Shown here in pieces: positions 41,904 to 51,824 of a stretch of 64,000 nt of DNA. The stretch is from the NCBI RefSeq assembly GCF_016862895.1, contig NZ_BONV01000021.1, positions 1 to 64,000 of the forward strand, read 5' to 3'. Source of the stretch: Planotetraspora kaengkrachanensis. GTDB lineage: Bacteria > Actinomycetota > Actinomycetes > Streptosporangiales > Streptosporangiaceae. Within the stretch, counting starts at the first letter, position 1; each line of letters opens with the position of its first letter. Made by a program: the position numbers and the translations under genes. The notes beneath the pieces are model-generated. The model had not been told where the DNA came from and made no database searches. It saw only the letters and a list, made by a program, of their open reading frames with translations.

Positions 41904-43924
41904 GCGGACGCCTCCCTGTTTCTCCGGACGTTTCTCAGGACCAGATGGACGACGAGCGCCAGGACCATGGCGCCGAGCCCGACGAGCACGGGCGTTCGGG
42001 ACAGAACGAGGAGCAGCACGGCGGCGGCCGCGCAGAGCGACCGCTCGACGGGGCCCGCCGGCCCCAGCATCCAGCCGCCGGTGGCGACCGCCAGCGCCGC
42101 GACCGCGAGCGCGGAGACGGCCGCCGCGAGGAGGACCTCCCCTGCGGGCCCCTGGGCGAGCAGCGCGGAGCCCGACGGGGCCAGCACGAACGCGAACGGC
42201 ACGAGGAACGCCGGGAGGGTGTACTTCCAGGTCGCCAGCATCGTCCGGGTGGCGTTACCCCCGGTGATCGCGGACGCGGCGAACGCCGACAACGCCGTCG
42301 GCGGGCTGACCTCGGAGAGCACGGCGTAATAGAAGATGAACATGTAGGCTTCCGGCCGTTCGACGCCCAGGTCGAACAGCGCCGGCGCGATGATTACGGC
42401 CGCGATCACGAACGACGCGGTGACCGGCACGGCCAGCCCCAGCAGCAGCACGGCGAGCGCGCACGCGACGGCCGTGATCGCGAGCACCCCGCCGGACAGG
42501 CCGACGATCACGGAACTGGCCTTCAGCCCGAGGCCGGTGAGCGTGACGACGGCGACGATGGTCCCGGCGGCGGCGCAGGTGACCGCCACGGGCAGGACGC
42601 CCCTGGTCCCCTCCGCGAGGGCACGCGCGGCCCGGCGCGGCGTGAGCCGGCGCTCCCGGTCCAGGAACGACAGCAGGAACGCGAGGACCGTGGCGTAGAC
42701 GACCGCGCGGAACGGCGACTGCCCCAGGGCCATCAGCGCGACGATCACGAACAGCGAGCTGAAGTGGTACCCGAAGCGCCTGACCAGGTCCCACGCGCGG
42801 GGGCCGTCCGCCCCCGCGCTCGTGGTGCCGTACCTGCGCGAATCCATCTCGATGGCGAGGAAGATGCCGAGGTAGTACAGGAGCGTGGGGATCGTCGCGT
42901 AGACGAGCACGGTCAGATAGCTGACCCGCAGGTATTCGGCGATGATGAACGCCGCCGCCCCGAGCGTGGGGGGCGAAAGGATCGCGCCGATGCCCGCCGC
43001 CGCGAGCACTCCCCCGGCCTGCTCACGCGGGTAGCCCGCCCGTTTGAGTATCGGCCAGGCGACGCTGCCCACACTGACGGTCGTCGCCACCCCGGACCCG
43101 CTCACCGTGCCGAGCAGGAACCCGGCGAGCGTGACCGTGCGGCCGGGAGCCGCACGCGAGCGGCGGAAGGCCGCGAAGGAGACGTCGACGAAGAACTTCC
43201 CCGCGCCGGAGTGGTCGAGCACGGCACCGTAGATCGTGAACAGGATGATGTAGGTGGCGGCCACGTCCAGGGGCACGCCGTACACGCCCTCCGTGCCCAT
43301 CACGAACGAGGCGACGATCCGCTCGAGGTCGTAGCCCCGGTGCCCGATCACCCAGTCGATCGGCAGGTAGCCGCCGTAGTAGGCGTACGCCAGGAACCCG
43401 AGGCAGACCGCGGGCAGGATCCAGCCCACCGTCCGGCGGCAGGCCTCCAGCACCAGCAGCGTCAGCAGGGTCCCCGCGATCACGTCGCCCGCCGTCGGGG
43501 CGAAGGCGCGGCGGATGAAGTCGTCGAAGACGACGAGCGGGTACGCGCACACCGCCAGCGACAGCGCCGCGAGCGCCCAGTCGAGGGGCGAGAGGGTGTC
43601 GCGCCCGCTCCGCCTCGGCTTGTAGCAGACGAAGGTCAGCGGCAGGACCACCGCCAGGAAGACCATCCGGTACGGCAGGACGGGCCCCGGCCGGAACGTC
43701 CAGTACAACGCGTAGAGCGACAGCCCCAGGGCGACGATCGTCACGGCCGCGGCCGTGCGTCCCCGCAGGCGCCTGGCCGGCCGTTCTGCGTCGAGTTCGG
43801 CGATCAGGCTCTCGGCCGAGGCCTGCGCCCGTCCCGTCTCCGGTGGCGTCTCCCGCGACGTCTCCTGCGGCGCCTCCGGCCCGCGCCCCGTCCCTGCGCC
43901 TGTCTCGTGCCCGGTCCCCGTCAA
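41900..43924 (-). CDS. TRAP transporter fused permease (DctQM/4TM-12TM)
   Basis: A 674-residue membrane protein. Starting codon is TTG at 43924 with GAGGGAC upstream; about 60 residues are hydrophilic before the first helix. About 16 hydrophobic segments follow, with the DctM signature region GSGVATTVSVGSVAWPILKRAGYPREQAGGVLAAAGIGAILSPPTLGAAAFI near residues 275-325, and a second half rich in Gly/Ala helices (ADDITIONAL TM at SEVSPPTALSAFAASAITGG). It works as secondary Na+-coupled uptake with the TAXI lipoprotein. The substrate is unknown. Confidence 0.92.
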   Translation of the reverse strand: MTGTGHETGAGTGRGPEAPQETSRETPPETGRAQASAESLIAELDAERPARRLRGRTAAAVTIVALGLSLYALYWTFRPGPVLPYRMVFLAVVLPLTFVCYKPRRSGRDTLSPLDWALAALSLAVCAYPLVVFDDFIRRAFAPTAGDVIAGTLLTLLVLEACRRTVGWILPAVCLGFLAYAYYGGYLPIDWVIGHRGYDLERIVASFVMGTEGVYGVPLDVAATYIILFTIYGAVLDHSGAGKFFVDVSFAAFRRSRAAPGRTVTLAGFLLGTVSGSGVATTVSVGSVAWPILKRAGYPREQAGGVLAAAGIGAILSPPTLGAAAFIIAEYLRVSYLTVLVYATIPTLLYYLGIFLAIEMDSRRYGTTSAGADGPRAWDLVRRFGYHFSSLFVIVALMALGQSPFRAVVYATVLAFLLSFLDRERRLTPRRAARALAEGTRGVLPVAVTCAAAGTIVAVVTLTGLGLKASSVIVGLSGGVLAITAVACALAVLLLGLAVPVTASFVIAAVIIAPALFDLGVERPEAYMFIFYYAVLSEVSPPTALSAFAASAITGGNATRTMLATWKYTLPAFLVPFAFVLAPSGSALLAQGPAGEVLLAAAVSALAVAALAVATGGWMLGPAGPVERSLCAAAAVLLLVLSRTPVLVGLGAMVLALVVHLVLRNVRRNREASA

Positions 43925-44031
43925 GCGTCTCGTCCCTCGCGTGAGGCATGCCGCCGACTCTTGACCGCACGTTACGCCGGACGCTGACTCCCGCGAGTCA
44001 TGATCTGATCACAGTCTCATCACGTGACCGC

Positions 44032-45144
44032 TCAGCCACCGGACGTGGCGTCCTCCGCGCCGACGCCGGGGACGGTCATGTCGTCGGGGTCGTCCAGCCA
44101 GCCGTGGGGCAGCAGGACCTTCTCCCGCTCACCGCTCTTGCCGCGCGGGCCGTCGACCAGGTCCGGCCACGGCTGGTCCGGGTCCAGTTCCCCGACCCTG
44201 GCCTCGAACTCGGCCAGTGTGGCGACGGAGGTGAGCGCGCGGCGGCTGTCCGCGCCGATCGCGAAGCCCTTCAGGTACCACCCCACGTGCTTGCGGAAGT
44301 CGACCAGCCCGTGCCGCTCACTGCCGAGCACCTCGCACAGCAACTCGACATGGCGGAACATCATGGCGCCGACCTCCCCCAGGGAGGGCCGGGCACGTTC
44401 GGGCGACCCCTGGAAGGCCCGGTCGAGATCGCGGAACAGCCAGGGACGGCCCAGGCAGCCGCGCCCGACGACCACCCCGTCGCATCCGGTCTCCGCGACC
44501 ATGCGCAGCGCGTCGTCGGCGTTCCAGATGTCGCCGTTGCCGAGGACGGGCACCTCGGGCACCGCCTCCTTGAGCCGCCTGATCGCGTCCCAGTCGGCGA
44601 ACCCCCCGTAGTGCTGCTTCGCCGTGCGGGCGTGGAGGGCGACGGCGGCCACGCCCTCCTCCACGGCGATCCTGCCCGCCTCCAGGTAGGTGATGTGGTC
44701 GTCGTCGATGCCCTTGCGCATCTTCATCGTCACGGGCAGGGATCCGGCGTTCTCGACCGCCGCCCTGATGATCGCCCGCAGCAGGTTCCGCTTGTACGGC
44801 AGGGCCGCACCGCCTCCGCGCCTGGTCACCTTGGGCACCGGGCAGCCGAAGTTCAGGTCGATGTGGTCGGCCAGGCCCTCCTGCGCGATCATCCGGGCGG
44901 CCCCGCCGATGACCGCCGGGTCGACCCCGTAGAGCTGGATGCTGCGCGGCGACTCCTCGTCGCCGAAGCGGATCATCTCGAAGGTGGTCGGGATCCGCTC
45001 CACGAGGGCACGCGAGGTGATCATCTCGGAGACGAAGACGCCGCCGCCCTGCTCCCGGCAAAGCCTGCGGAAACCTCTGTTGGTGATGCCCGCCATTGGC
45101 GCGAGCACGACGGGTGGCCACACATCGAACGTCCCGATTTTCAC
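44032..45144 (-). CDS. dusB: tRNA dihydrouridine synthase DusB
   Basis: A 370-residue flavin TIM-barrel enzyme from GTG 45144. It has VVLAPMAGITNRGFRRLC (residues 11-28), SIQLYGVDPAVIGGAARM, the active-site Cys in LNFGCPVPKVTRRGGGAAL near residue 104, VKMRKG-type MKMRKGIDDDH, HARTAKQHY, and GNGDIWNADDA. It reduces uridines in tRNA D-loops using FMN and NADPH. The C-terminal 60 residues follow the usual DusB barrel and helical domain. The ORF extends upstream but only antisense of the ACT-domain gene. Confidence 0.93.
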   Translation of the reverse strand: MKIGTFDVWPPVVLAPMAGITNRGFRRLCREQGGGVFVSEMITSRALVERIPTTFEMIRFGDEESPRSIQLYGVDPAVIGGAARMIAQEGLADHIDLNFGCPVPKVTRRGGGAALPYKRNLLRAIIRAAVENAGSLPVTMKMRKGIDDDHITYLEAGRIAVEEGVAAVALHARTAKQHYGGFADWDAIRRLKEAVPEVPVLGNGDIWNADDALRMVAETGCDGVVVGRGCLGRPWLFRDLDRAFQGSPERARPSLGEVGAMMFRHVELLCEVLGSERHGLVDFRKHVGWYLKGFAIGADSRRALTSVATLAEFEARVGELDPDQPWPDLVDGPRGKSGEREKVLLPHGWLDDPDDMTVPGVGAEDATSGG

Positions 45145-45247
45145 TTCTTCATTTTCGCCCGGCCGGAGGCGTGAGCCGTACAAGATCGTGGACGTGGGAC
45201 TTTTGCCCCGGTTACGCTGGGCTGACCACGGTCGGGGGAGGTCACCC

Positions 45248-45910
45248 ATGCTGTTGCGGCTGAGAATCGGCCTGCCGGACCGTCCTGGATCGCTCGGCCA
45301 GGTCACCCGGGCGCTGGGCACGGTCGGCGCCGACATCACACAGGTCGTCGTGCTGGACCGGGGGGACGGCCAGGCTCTCGACGACTTCACCGTCTACTGG
45401 CCGGACGCCGTCCCGCGGGAACACCTCATGCGGGCGCTGGAGAGCGTCGAGGGTGTGCGGGTCGACGGCGTCTGGACGACGCGGGAGGCTCCGGGGACCT
45501 ATCCGGAGCTGGAGATCCTCAAGTTCCTCACGATGGCGGGCGACCGCGCGCTCGCCACCCTGATCGACTCGATGCCGGTGCTCTTCAGCGCCGACTGGGC
45601 CGCCGCGGCCACGGAGCGGAGCCCGCGCTCGATCGTCTACTCGAGCTGGCGGGCGCCGTCGGACATCGCCTTCCCTGCCGGGATCCCGGCCCGTCCGGCC
45701 GCCGCGACACTCCCGGATGGGGTCCACGTCATCACGGCGCCGCTGCCGCCGCTGGCGCTGTCCCTGGTGCTGGCGCGGACGGAGGGGCCGGCGTTCCATC
45801 GCACCGAGGTGCACCGGCTCACCCGGATCCTGGAGATCTTCCTGATGTTGCCCGCGATCGAACGCGGCGCCGAGCGGGCATCGCGGAGAACGTCGGCCGA
45901 GCAACTATGA
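45248..45910 (+). CDS. ACT-domain regulatory protein
   Basis: A 220-residue protein whose first 75 residues are an ACT domain (LLRLRIGLPDRPGSLGQVTRALGTVGADITQVVVLDR), the ligand-binding module of amino acid regulation. The rest (LFSADWAAAATERSPRSIVYSSW; a central VHVITAPLPPLALSLVLARTEGP) resembles a GAF-like or unknown fold. It is divergent from dusB. A role in amino acid sensing is suggested but not shown. ATG 45248 has GGGGGAGG upstream. Confidence 0.8.
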   Translation: MLLRLRIGLPDRPGSLGQVTRALGTVGADITQVVVLDRGDGQALDDFTVYWPDAVPREHLMRALESVEGVRVDGVWTTREAPGTYPELEILKFLTMAGDRALATLIDSMPVLFSADWAAAATERSPRSIVYSSWRAPSDIAFPAGIPARPAAATLPDGVHVITAPLPPLALSLVLARTEGPAFHRTEVHRLTRILEIFLMLPAIERGAERASRRTSAEQL

Positions 45911-45965
45911 GTACGCACCGGCGTCGAAAACCCGATACAGTTACCTCGTCGCCGTAAGGCGTCAC

Positions 45966-46037
45966 GCGGAAGTGGCTCAGTGGTAGAGCATCACCTTGCC
46001 AAGGTGAGGGTCGCGGGTTCGAATCCCGTCTTCCGCT
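45966..46037 (+). tRNA. tRNA-Gly(GCC), cluster 2
   Basis: Identical in sequence to the copy at 12808. Anticodon loop TTGCCAA; discriminator T. Confidence 0.96.
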
Positions 46038-46073
46038 CCGAGAGGTCTTTAGATCATTGCGGGGGCCTCGCTC

Positions 46074-46144
46074 GGTGGAGTGGCCGAGAGGCGAGGCAGC
46101 GGCCTGCAAAGCCGCGTACACGGGTTCAAATCCCGTCTCCACCT
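46074..46144 (+). tRNA. tRNA-Cys(GCA), cluster 2
   Basis: As the copy at 12894 except for two base changes in the variable region (GCGTACAC). Anticodon GCA in loop CTGCAAA. Confidence 0.95.
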
Positions 46145-46173
46145 CTGATTGTGATCGAATGATTGTGATCGAA

Positions 46174-46248
46174 GGGCGATTAGCTCAGCGGGAGAGCGCT
46201 TCCCTGACACGGAAGAGGTCACTGGTTCAATCCCAGTATCGCCCACCA
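46174..46248 (+). tRNA. tRNA-Val(GAC), cluster 2
   Basis: Identical to the copy at 12975, including encoded CCA. The spacer before it contains a short duplication (TGATTGTGATCGAA twice). Confidence 0.96.
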
Positions 46249-46389
46249 CACCTTCGCCGGTGCTTCTGACAGGCTCCTGACAGAGCGCCCATGCCTGACG
46301 TCCGACGGCGGACGGGTGGCGATAGAGTGATCTCACACCGCCGGGTTCACCTGTTCCGCGCGGTGGTCCCATCCCAGCAGGAGGTCCTC

Positions 46390-46596
46390 ATGGCTGCCAC
46401 CGAACCGGAATCCGGAGCCGAGCCCGAAGCTTCTGAGGACGATATGAAGCGGAAGTTCCGGGAGGCCCTGGAGCGCAAGCGACAGGCGCAGGACGAGCAC
46501 AACACGGGCGGTCAGGGCAAGGGCTCAGCGAAGATCCACGGAGCGCAGGGTCCCGCCGCGAGCCGGCGGTCCTTCCGCCGCAAGAGCGGCGGCTGA
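46390..46596 (+). CDS. DUF5302 family protein
   Basis: A 68-residue hydrophilic protein: an acidic start ([30 protein letters not shown]) and a basic, Gly/Ser-rich end ([23 protein letters not shown]). This is the actinobacterial DUF5302 pattern. Probably disordered with a short helix; function unknown. ATG 46390 follows CAGGAGG. It lies just downstream of tRNA cluster 2. Confidence 0.75.
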   Translation: MAATEPESGAEPEASEDDMKRKFREALERKRQAQDEHNTGGQGKGSAKIHGAQGPAASRRSFRRKSGG

Positions 46597-46641
46597 TCTC
46601 CTTCTCCCACGGGGCGTCCAGCCCTCCACCGATGCCACCTC

Positions 46642-46669
46642 GGGCGGGGTCCTTCTCAACGGCCCCGCC
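46642..46669 (+). terminator. Possible terminator after the DUF5302 gene
   Basis: GGCGGGG and CCCCGCC arms with a 13-base spacer, without a T-run, in the space between two genes on the same strand. Confidence 0.35.
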
Positions 46670-46719
46670 TGAGCGCACACTGGAAGGGACATGGTGGGCG
46701 ATTCTGGTGGGAGTAGCTC

Positions 46720-47412
46720 ATGCACGGTCAGATGCCCCAAGCAATGCCGTTGCTGTCCCGCGGCAAGCATCGCAACCCGAGCAAGGGCGCGTGTTTCATG
46801 GAACTCGCGTCGTACCTGGCGGGCGAGCGGTGGAGCGACCACCCGTCGTGCACTCATCCGCTGCTCGCGGGGCTCGCTCGGCTGGTCAACGACCACACCT
46901 CGGACGCCGCCCGGCCACGCCTCGCCGAACTCATCCCGGCGGTCATCGGGCTGACCGGCGACGATCTGCGGATCGACGCCCGGATCGCGCTGCGCGCCGC
47001 GACCACGGCGCTGCCGGTCGTCGCGCACGAGCGGCAACTGGCCATGGCGGTCTCGATCCTGTCGGCCGAGCACGTCCTCGCCGAACTGGACGGCCGGGCC
47101 ACCGGGAACCTCAGCGACGCCAGCCGTGAGGTGCTGGAGCAGGTTCCCGACGCCATGCGGTGGGCGTTCGCCTTCAGGCGCGGAGTCCGTATCTCGGCCA
47201 AGGGTTTCCGTCGCTACGCCGCCCCGAACACCGTTCAGCTGGCCGTCAGGGGAATCGCCCAGGCCTGCGTCCAGGACCCGAACCCGCTGCTGCGGGGCCT
47301 GCTGGCCCAGGCGATCGACGACTGCAGAGCAATCGTCGGCGCGCCCGCGCAGACAGAGGCGGCGTTCGAGGCGGGCCGCTGGGAAGAGGCCTGCCGCCTC
47401 ACCGCCCGCTGA
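46720..47412 (+). CDS. Conserved hypothetical protein
   Basis: A 230-residue soluble protein from ATG 46720, preceded by GGGAG. Conserved-looking parts are ACFMELASYLAGERWSDHPSCTHPLLAGLARLVND (residues 26-60) and LMPVI-like LIPAVIGLTGDD. Cys27 and Cys44 with His41 and His46 could bind a metal ion. Middle and C-terminal parts are Ala/Leu-rich helices. I do not recognise a named family. Convergent with pgeF. Confidence 0.7.
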   Translation: MHGQMPQAMPLLSRGKHRNPSKGACFMELASYLAGERWSDHPSCTHPLLAGLARLVNDHTSDAARPRLAELIPAVIGLTGDDLRIDARIALRAATTALPVVAHERQLAMAVSILSAEHVLAELDGRATGNLSDASREVLEQVPDAMRWAFAFRRGVRISAKGFRRYAAPNTVQLAVRGIAQACVQDPNPLLRGLLAQAIDDCRAIVGAPAQTEAAFEAGRWEEACRLTAR

Positions 47413-47421
47413 GCGGCGCGC

Positions 47422-48132
47422 TCAGGCGCCGATCCACACGTATCCGGCGAACCGGCCCGTCTGCTGTTCCCGCCGGTAGGAGTACAGGTCGGTCGTCTCG
47501 ATCGTGCAGCGGTCGTCATGCCGGACGTCGGCGACTCCGGCCCGCGCGAGCTGCGCGGCGATCCCGGCCCTGATGTCCAGCGCCGGGGTGTCCCAACCGG
47601 TGGTCGACCAGGTCTCCGGGACCCGGCCGGCGACCCGCTCCCGCAGGTCTGCGGGCACCTCGTAACACCGGCCGCAGGCGCAGGGCCCGATGGCGGCCGT
47701 CATCCTGGCGGGGTCGCCGCCCCGCCCGGCCATGGCCTCGACCAGGGCGGTGACCACCCCGGCCTCGGTTCCCGGCCGCCCCGAGTGCGCCGCCCCCACC
47801 AGGCCCGCGACGGGATCGGCCACGAGCACGGGCGCGCAGTCGGCCACGAGCACGGCCAGCGCGAGCCCGGGGCGGTCGGTCAGGACACCGTCGAGTGCGG
47901 GCGGTTCCGCGCCGAACGGCTCGTCCACGTAGGCCACGTCGGCGCTGTGCACCTGGCGCATGAAAACGACCTGGTCCACGCCGAACTCGGCCGCGGTCTT
48001 GGCCCGGTTCTCCGCCACCGCCGCCGGGGCGTCGCCCACCGCCCCGCCGAGGTTGCGCGACCCGTACGGCTGCGTGCTCACGCCGCCGTGCCGGTCGGTG
48101 AAGGCCATGCGGACCCGTTCGATCGCAATCAC
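47422..48132 (-). CDS. pgeF: PgeF-type polyphenol oxidase/purine nucleoside phosphorylase family protein
   Basis: A 236-residue protein of the DUF152/CNF1-fold family. Conserved zinc-site motifs are FMRQVHSADVAYVD (His near 62), AVLVADCAPVLVAD (Cys near 99) and VGAAHSGRPG (His near 116; the more usual form is AGWRG). PgeF edits peptidoglycan precursors by removing misplaced L-Ser, and human relatives act on purine nucleosides. It begins MIAIERVRMAFTDRHGGVS. In many actinobacteria this gene is next to ftsZ; it is not so here. Confidence 0.87.
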   Translation of the reverse strand: MIAIERVRMAFTDRHGGVSTQPYGSRNLGGAVGDAPAAVAENRAKTAAEFGVDQVVFMRQVHSADVAYVDEPFGAEPPALDGVLTDRPGLALAVLVADCAPVLVADPVAGLVGAAHSGRPGTEAGVVTALVEAMAGRGGDPARMTAAIGPCACGRCYEVPADLRERVAGRVPETWSTTGWDTPALDIRAGIAAQLARAGVADVRHDDRCTIETTDLYSYRREQQTGRFAGYVWIGA

Positions 48133-48260
48133 CGGACCAGCGTACTCAGCGCGGGACGGCCCGGCCGCGGCGCCGTGACGATCAGGCGCGTACGGCAGGG
48201 CATGATTTGTCGGGCGCGACCTGGCGGACAGGACGCGGCGGAGCGGAACGAGGAGGACCG

Positions 48261-49304
48261 GTGCGCGCGGTGGTGTACGAGGGATTCGGCGAGGATCCCG
48301 AGGTGCGGGAGGTGCCCGAGCCCGTCGCGTCCCCTGAGGGCGCGGTCATCAGGGTCGAGGCGACCGGGCTGTGCCGCAGCGACTGGCACGGATGGATGGG
48401 CCACGACGACGACATCAGGGCGTTCCCCCACGTGCCGGGCCATGAGCTGTCCGGAGTCGTGGAGTCGGTCGGCTCGGCGGTGACGGGCGTGCGGCCGGGC
48501 GACCGGGTGCTCGCGCCGTTCATCGGCGCGTGCGGCCGATGCCCGCAGTGCGCCGCGGGCGACCAGCAGGTCTGCGAGCGGCAGACCCAGCCCGGTTTCA
48601 CCCATTGGGGGTCTTTCGCGGAGAAGGTCGCGATCGACTACGCCGACGTCAATCTCGTCCGCCTGCCCGGCGACATGGCGTTCGCCACCGCGGCGAGTCT
48701 CGGGTGCAGGTTCGCCACGGCCTTCCGCGCGGTGGCCGCCCAGGGCAGGACGCGGCCCGGCGAGTGGGTGGCCGTGCACGGGTGCGGCGGCGTCGGCCTT
48801 TCGGCCGTGATGATCGCGGCGGCGATGGGCGCCCGGGTCGTTGCCGTCGACGTCTCCCCCGCCGCGCTCGAGCTGGCGGGGAGGTTCGGCGCGGCCGCGT
48901 GCGTACAAGTCGAAGCGGGCGAGGACACCGCGGCCCGGGTGCGCGAGGTCACGGGCGGGGGCGCGCACGTATCCCTCGACGCCCTGGGCAGCCCGGCGAC
49001 GTGCGCGGCGTCGATCGAGAGCCTGCGCCGCCGCGGCCGCCACGTCCAGGTGGGCCTGCTCCCGGGCGGAGCGGCGCTGCCGATGGGCCGGGTCGTCGCG
49101 CACGAACTGGAGATCCTGGGCAGCCACGGCATGGCCGCCCACGCCTACCCCCCGATGCTGGAAATGATCACCGCGGGGGTGCTCCGCCCGGATCTGCTGG
49201 TGACGCGGACGATCGGGCTCGGCGAGGTGCCCGCCGCGCTGAAGGCGCTCTCCGGGGCCGCAGGCGCCGCCGGGATCACGATGATCGACCCCCGGCTGCC
49301 GTGA
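48261..49304 (+). CDS. Zinc-dependent alcohol dehydrogenase
   Basis: A 347-residue MDR protein from GTG 48261 with AGGAGGA upstream. Catalytic zinc ligands are Cys in ATGLCRSDWHG and His-Glu in HVPGHELSGV; the structural zinc motif is CGRCPQCAAGDQQVC. The Rossmann motif is HGCGGVGLSAVMIAAAMGARVVAVD near residue 170. It likely oxidises an alcohol or reduces an aldehyde with NAD(P). Divergent from pgeF; its 3' end overlaps glgM by 29 bases in convergent orientation. Confidence 0.92.
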   Translation: MRAVVYEGFGEDPEVREVPEPVASPEGAVIRVEATGLCRSDWHGWMGHDDDIRAFPHVPGHELSGVVESVGSAVTGVRPGDRVLAPFIGACGRCPQCAAGDQQVCERQTQPGFTHWGSFAEKVAIDYADVNLVRLPGDMAFATAASLGCRFATAFRAVAAQGRTRPGEWVAVHGCGGVGLSAVMIAAAMGARVVAVDVSPAALELAGRFGAAACVQVEAGEDTAARVREVTGGGAHVSLDALGSPATCAASIESLRRRGRHVQVGLLPGGAALPMGRVVAHELEILGSHGMAAHAYPPMLEMITAGVLRPDLLVTRTIGLGEVPAALKALSGAAGAAGITMIDPRLP

Positions 49305-50472
49305 CGCTCGTGTAGAGATCGAGCGTGCGCTCGGCGATCCTCCCCCAGGAGAAGTGGTCGACGGCCCGCCGCCGCCCTGCCTTGCCCATCGCCGCCGCCA
49401 GTTCCCGGTCGCCGAGAAGCTCGTTGACCCGCTCGGCGATCGCCGCGGCGAAGGCGTCCGGATCGTGCGGCTCGCCGTCGGCGCCCTGGTCGATCGGCAC
49501 GAGCAGACCGGTGGAGCCGTCGGCGACCACTTCGGGGATGCCGCCGGTGGCCGTCGCCACGACGGCGGTCTCGCACGCCATGGCCTCGAGGTTGACGATG
49601 CCCATCGGCTCGTAGACGGAGGGGCACACGAATACCGTCGCGTGCGTGAGGATCTGGATCACCTCGGGCCTGGGCAGCATCTCGCGGATCCAGACGACCC
49701 CGTCGCGGGCCGCGGACAGCTCCCGGACCAGCCCGCCGACCTCGTCGGCGATCTCCGGAGTGTCGGGCGCCCCCGCGCACAGGACCAGCTGGGCGGCCGG
49801 GTCGAACGACCGGGCCGCGTGCAGCAGGTGCACCAGGCCCTTCTGCCGGGTGATGCGCCCCACGAACACGACGTAGGGGCGGTCCGGGTCGACGCCGTGC
49901 CGCGTGAGCGCGTCCGTGCCGGGGTCCGGGGCGTACTGGTCGGTGTCGATGCCGTTGTGGATCACGGTCACCCGGTCGGCCTGGATCTCGGGATAGGCCG
50001 TCAGCACGTCGCGCCGCATGCCCTCGGACACCGCGACGACCGCGTCCGCACTCGCGAGGGCGGTGCGCTCCGCCCACGACGAGAGCGTGTAGCCGCCCCC
50101 GAGCTGCTCGGCCTTCCACGGTCGCAGGGGCTCCAGGCTGTGGGTGGTGACCACGTGAGGCGTGCCGTACAACATCTTGGCGACGTGCCCGGCAAAGTTG
50201 GCGTACCAGGTGTGGCTGTGCACGAGGGTGGCGCCCTCGCAGCCGGCGGCCATCTCCAGGTCGACGCCGAGCACCTGGAGCGCGGCGTTCGCGGTCTCCA
50301 GGCCGCCGGGCACCCGGTAGGCGCTGACGCCGGGCTCCTCGCGGGGAGCGCCGAAGCACCGCACCCGCACGTCGGCCAGTCTCCGCAGTTCCCGCGCCAG
50401 ATATTCGACGTGGACTCCGGCCCCGCCGTAGACGTCGGGCGGGTACTCGCGGCTGAGCAGATCGACACGCAT
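49276..50472 (-). CDS. glgM: GT4 glycosyltransferase, alpha-maltose-1-phosphate synthase (GlgM; annotated GlgA)
   Basis: A 398-residue GT-B enzyme. It shows LSREYPPDVYGGAGVHVEYLARELR, VHSHTWYANFAGH, TTHSLEPLRPWK, VFVGRITRQKGL, and CPSVYEPMGIVNLEAMACETAVVATATGGIPEVV near residue 310. This is the actinobacterial glycogen synthase/GlgM type. Divergent placement against glgC mirrors mycobacterial Rv1212c-Rv1213, which supports use of ADP-glucose with glucose-1-phosphate to make maltose-1-phosphate for GlgE. Its 3' end overlaps the alcohol dehydrogenase gene. Confidence 0.9.
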   Translation of the reverse strand: MRVDLLSREYPPDVYGGAGVHVEYLARELRRLADVRVRCFGAPREEPGVSAYRVPGGLETANAALQVLGVDLEMAAGCEGATLVHSHTWYANFAGHVAKMLYGTPHVVTTHSLEPLRPWKAEQLGGGYTLSSWAERTALASADAVVAVSEGMRRDVLTAYPEIQADRVTVIHNGIDTDQYAPDPGTDALTRHGVDPDRPYVVFVGRITRQKGLVHLLHAARSFDPAAQLVLCAGAPDTPEIADEVGGLVRELSAARDGVVWIREMLPRPEVIQILTHATVFVCPSVYEPMGIVNLEAMACETAVVATATGGIPEVVADGSTGLLVPIDQGADGEPHDPDAFAAAIAERVNELLGDRELAAAMGKAGRRRAVDHFSWGRIAERTLDLYTSVTAAGGRSS

Positions 50473-50570
50473 AGCAGGAGCTTAGGCCGTGCCGGATTGA
50501 TCACACCTCTTCGTGCCCTGTCGTACGACACGGGTGTTTGTCAGAGCTTTGGGGGGTTAAGGTCCTCCCT

Positions 50571-51797
50571 ATGAAGGTCCTCGCGATCGTGCTCGCAGGT
50601 GGCGAAGGTAAGCGGCTGATGCCCCTGACCGCGGACAGGGCCAAGCCCGCCGTTCCGTTCGGGGGGATCTACCGGCTCATCGACTTCGTGTTGTCGAACC
50701 TGGCCAACGCCCACTACCTGCAGATCGTGGTGCTCACGCAGTACAAGAACCACAGCCTCGACCGGCACATCTCCCGCACCTGGCGGTTGTCGTCGATGCT
50801 GGGCAACTACGTCACGCCCGTCCCCGCCCAGCAGCGGCTCGGCCCGCACTGGTTCTCCGGGTCGGCCGACGCGCTGTTCCAGAACCTCAACCTGATCTAC
50901 GACGAACTCCCCGACCACGTGATCGTGTTCGGCGCCGACCACATCTACCGGATGGACCCGCGGCAGATGGTCGACCAGCACATCGACTCGGGGGCCGACG
51001 TCACCGTCGCGGCGATCCGCCAGCCCCTCGACCTGGCCGACCAGTTCGGCGTCATCGAGACCGACCCGGCGGGACGCCGGATCGTGGCCTTCAGGGAGAA
51101 GCCGAAGGACGCGGTGGGCCTGGCCGACGCGCCCGACCAGATCTTCGCCTCGATGGGCAACTACGTCTTCAAGACCCAGGCCCTGATCGAGGCACTGCGC
51201 GAGGACGCCCTCGACCCGAGCAGCCGGCACGACCTCGGCGGCAACATCATCCCGATGTTCGTCAAGGGCGGCGGGGCCGAGGTGTACGACTTCGCCCACA
51301 ACGTCGTCCCCGGCTCGACCGACAGGGACCGGGGGTACTGGCGCGACGTGGGGACCCTGGACGCCTACTACGAGGCCAACATGGACCTCATCTCGGTGCA
51401 CCCGGTGTTCAACCTCTACAACGACCGCTGGCCCATTTACACCGGCAACGATCCGCTGCCTCCCGCCAAGTTCGTGCACAACGAGGGTGACCGGATCGGT
51501 CACGCGCTGGAGTCGATCGTCTCGCCCGGTGTGATCGTGTCGGGCGGCACGGCGCTGCGCTCCATCCTGTCGCCCGGCGTGGTCCTGCACTCCCACTCGC
51601 AGGTGGAGGACTCGGTTCTGATGGGGTGTGTGAAGGTCGGCAGGGGCGCGGTGGTGCGCCGGGCGATCATCGACAAGAACGTGGTCATCCCGGACGGCGC
51701 CAGGATCGGCTTCGACCTCGACTACGACCGCAAGCGCTTCGCCGTCACCCGCAGCGGCGTCGTGGTGATCGGGAAGAACGAGATCATCGAGCGCTGA
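50571..51797 (+). CDS. glgC: Glucose-1-phosphate adenylyltransferase
   Basis: A 408-residue enzyme. N-terminal [38 protein letters not shown] is the nucleotide-binding loop and allosteric site. [30 protein letters not shown] and FREKP follow, with a left-handed beta-helix C-terminus ([20 protein letters not shown]). It makes ADP-glucose from ATP and glucose-1-phosphate, the first committed step of glycogen/maltose-1-phosphate synthesis. Divergent from glgM with 98 bases between starts. Confidence 0.96.
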   Translation: MKVLAIVLAGGEGKRLMPLTADRAKPAVPFGGIYRLIDFVLSNLANAHYLQIVVLTQYKNHSLDRHISRTWRLSSMLGNYVTPVPAQQRLGPHWFSGSADALFQNLNLIYDELPDHVIVFGADHIYRMDPRQMVDQHIDSGADVTVAAIRQPLDLADQFGVIETDPAGRRIVAFREKPKDAVGLADAPDQIFASMGNYVFKTQALIEALREDALDPSSRHDLGGNIIPMFVKGGGAEVYDFAHNVVPGSTDRDRGYWRDVGTLDAYYEANMDLISVHPVFNLYNDRWPIYTGNDPLPPAKFVHNEGDRIGHALESIVSPGVIVSGGTALRSILSPGVVLHSHSQVEDSVLMGCVKVGRGAVVRRAIIDKNVVIPDGARIGFDLDYDRKRFAVTRSGVVVIGKNEIIER

Positions 51798-51824
51798 TCC
51801 GCGAGCGCCTGACGGCGACGCCGC

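Noticed and set aside
41945-43987. 680-residue plus-strand ORF
   Set aside because: It lies antisense to the TRAP permease, with Arg/Asp/Gly-rich low-complexity sequence; the permease frame has clear membrane helices.
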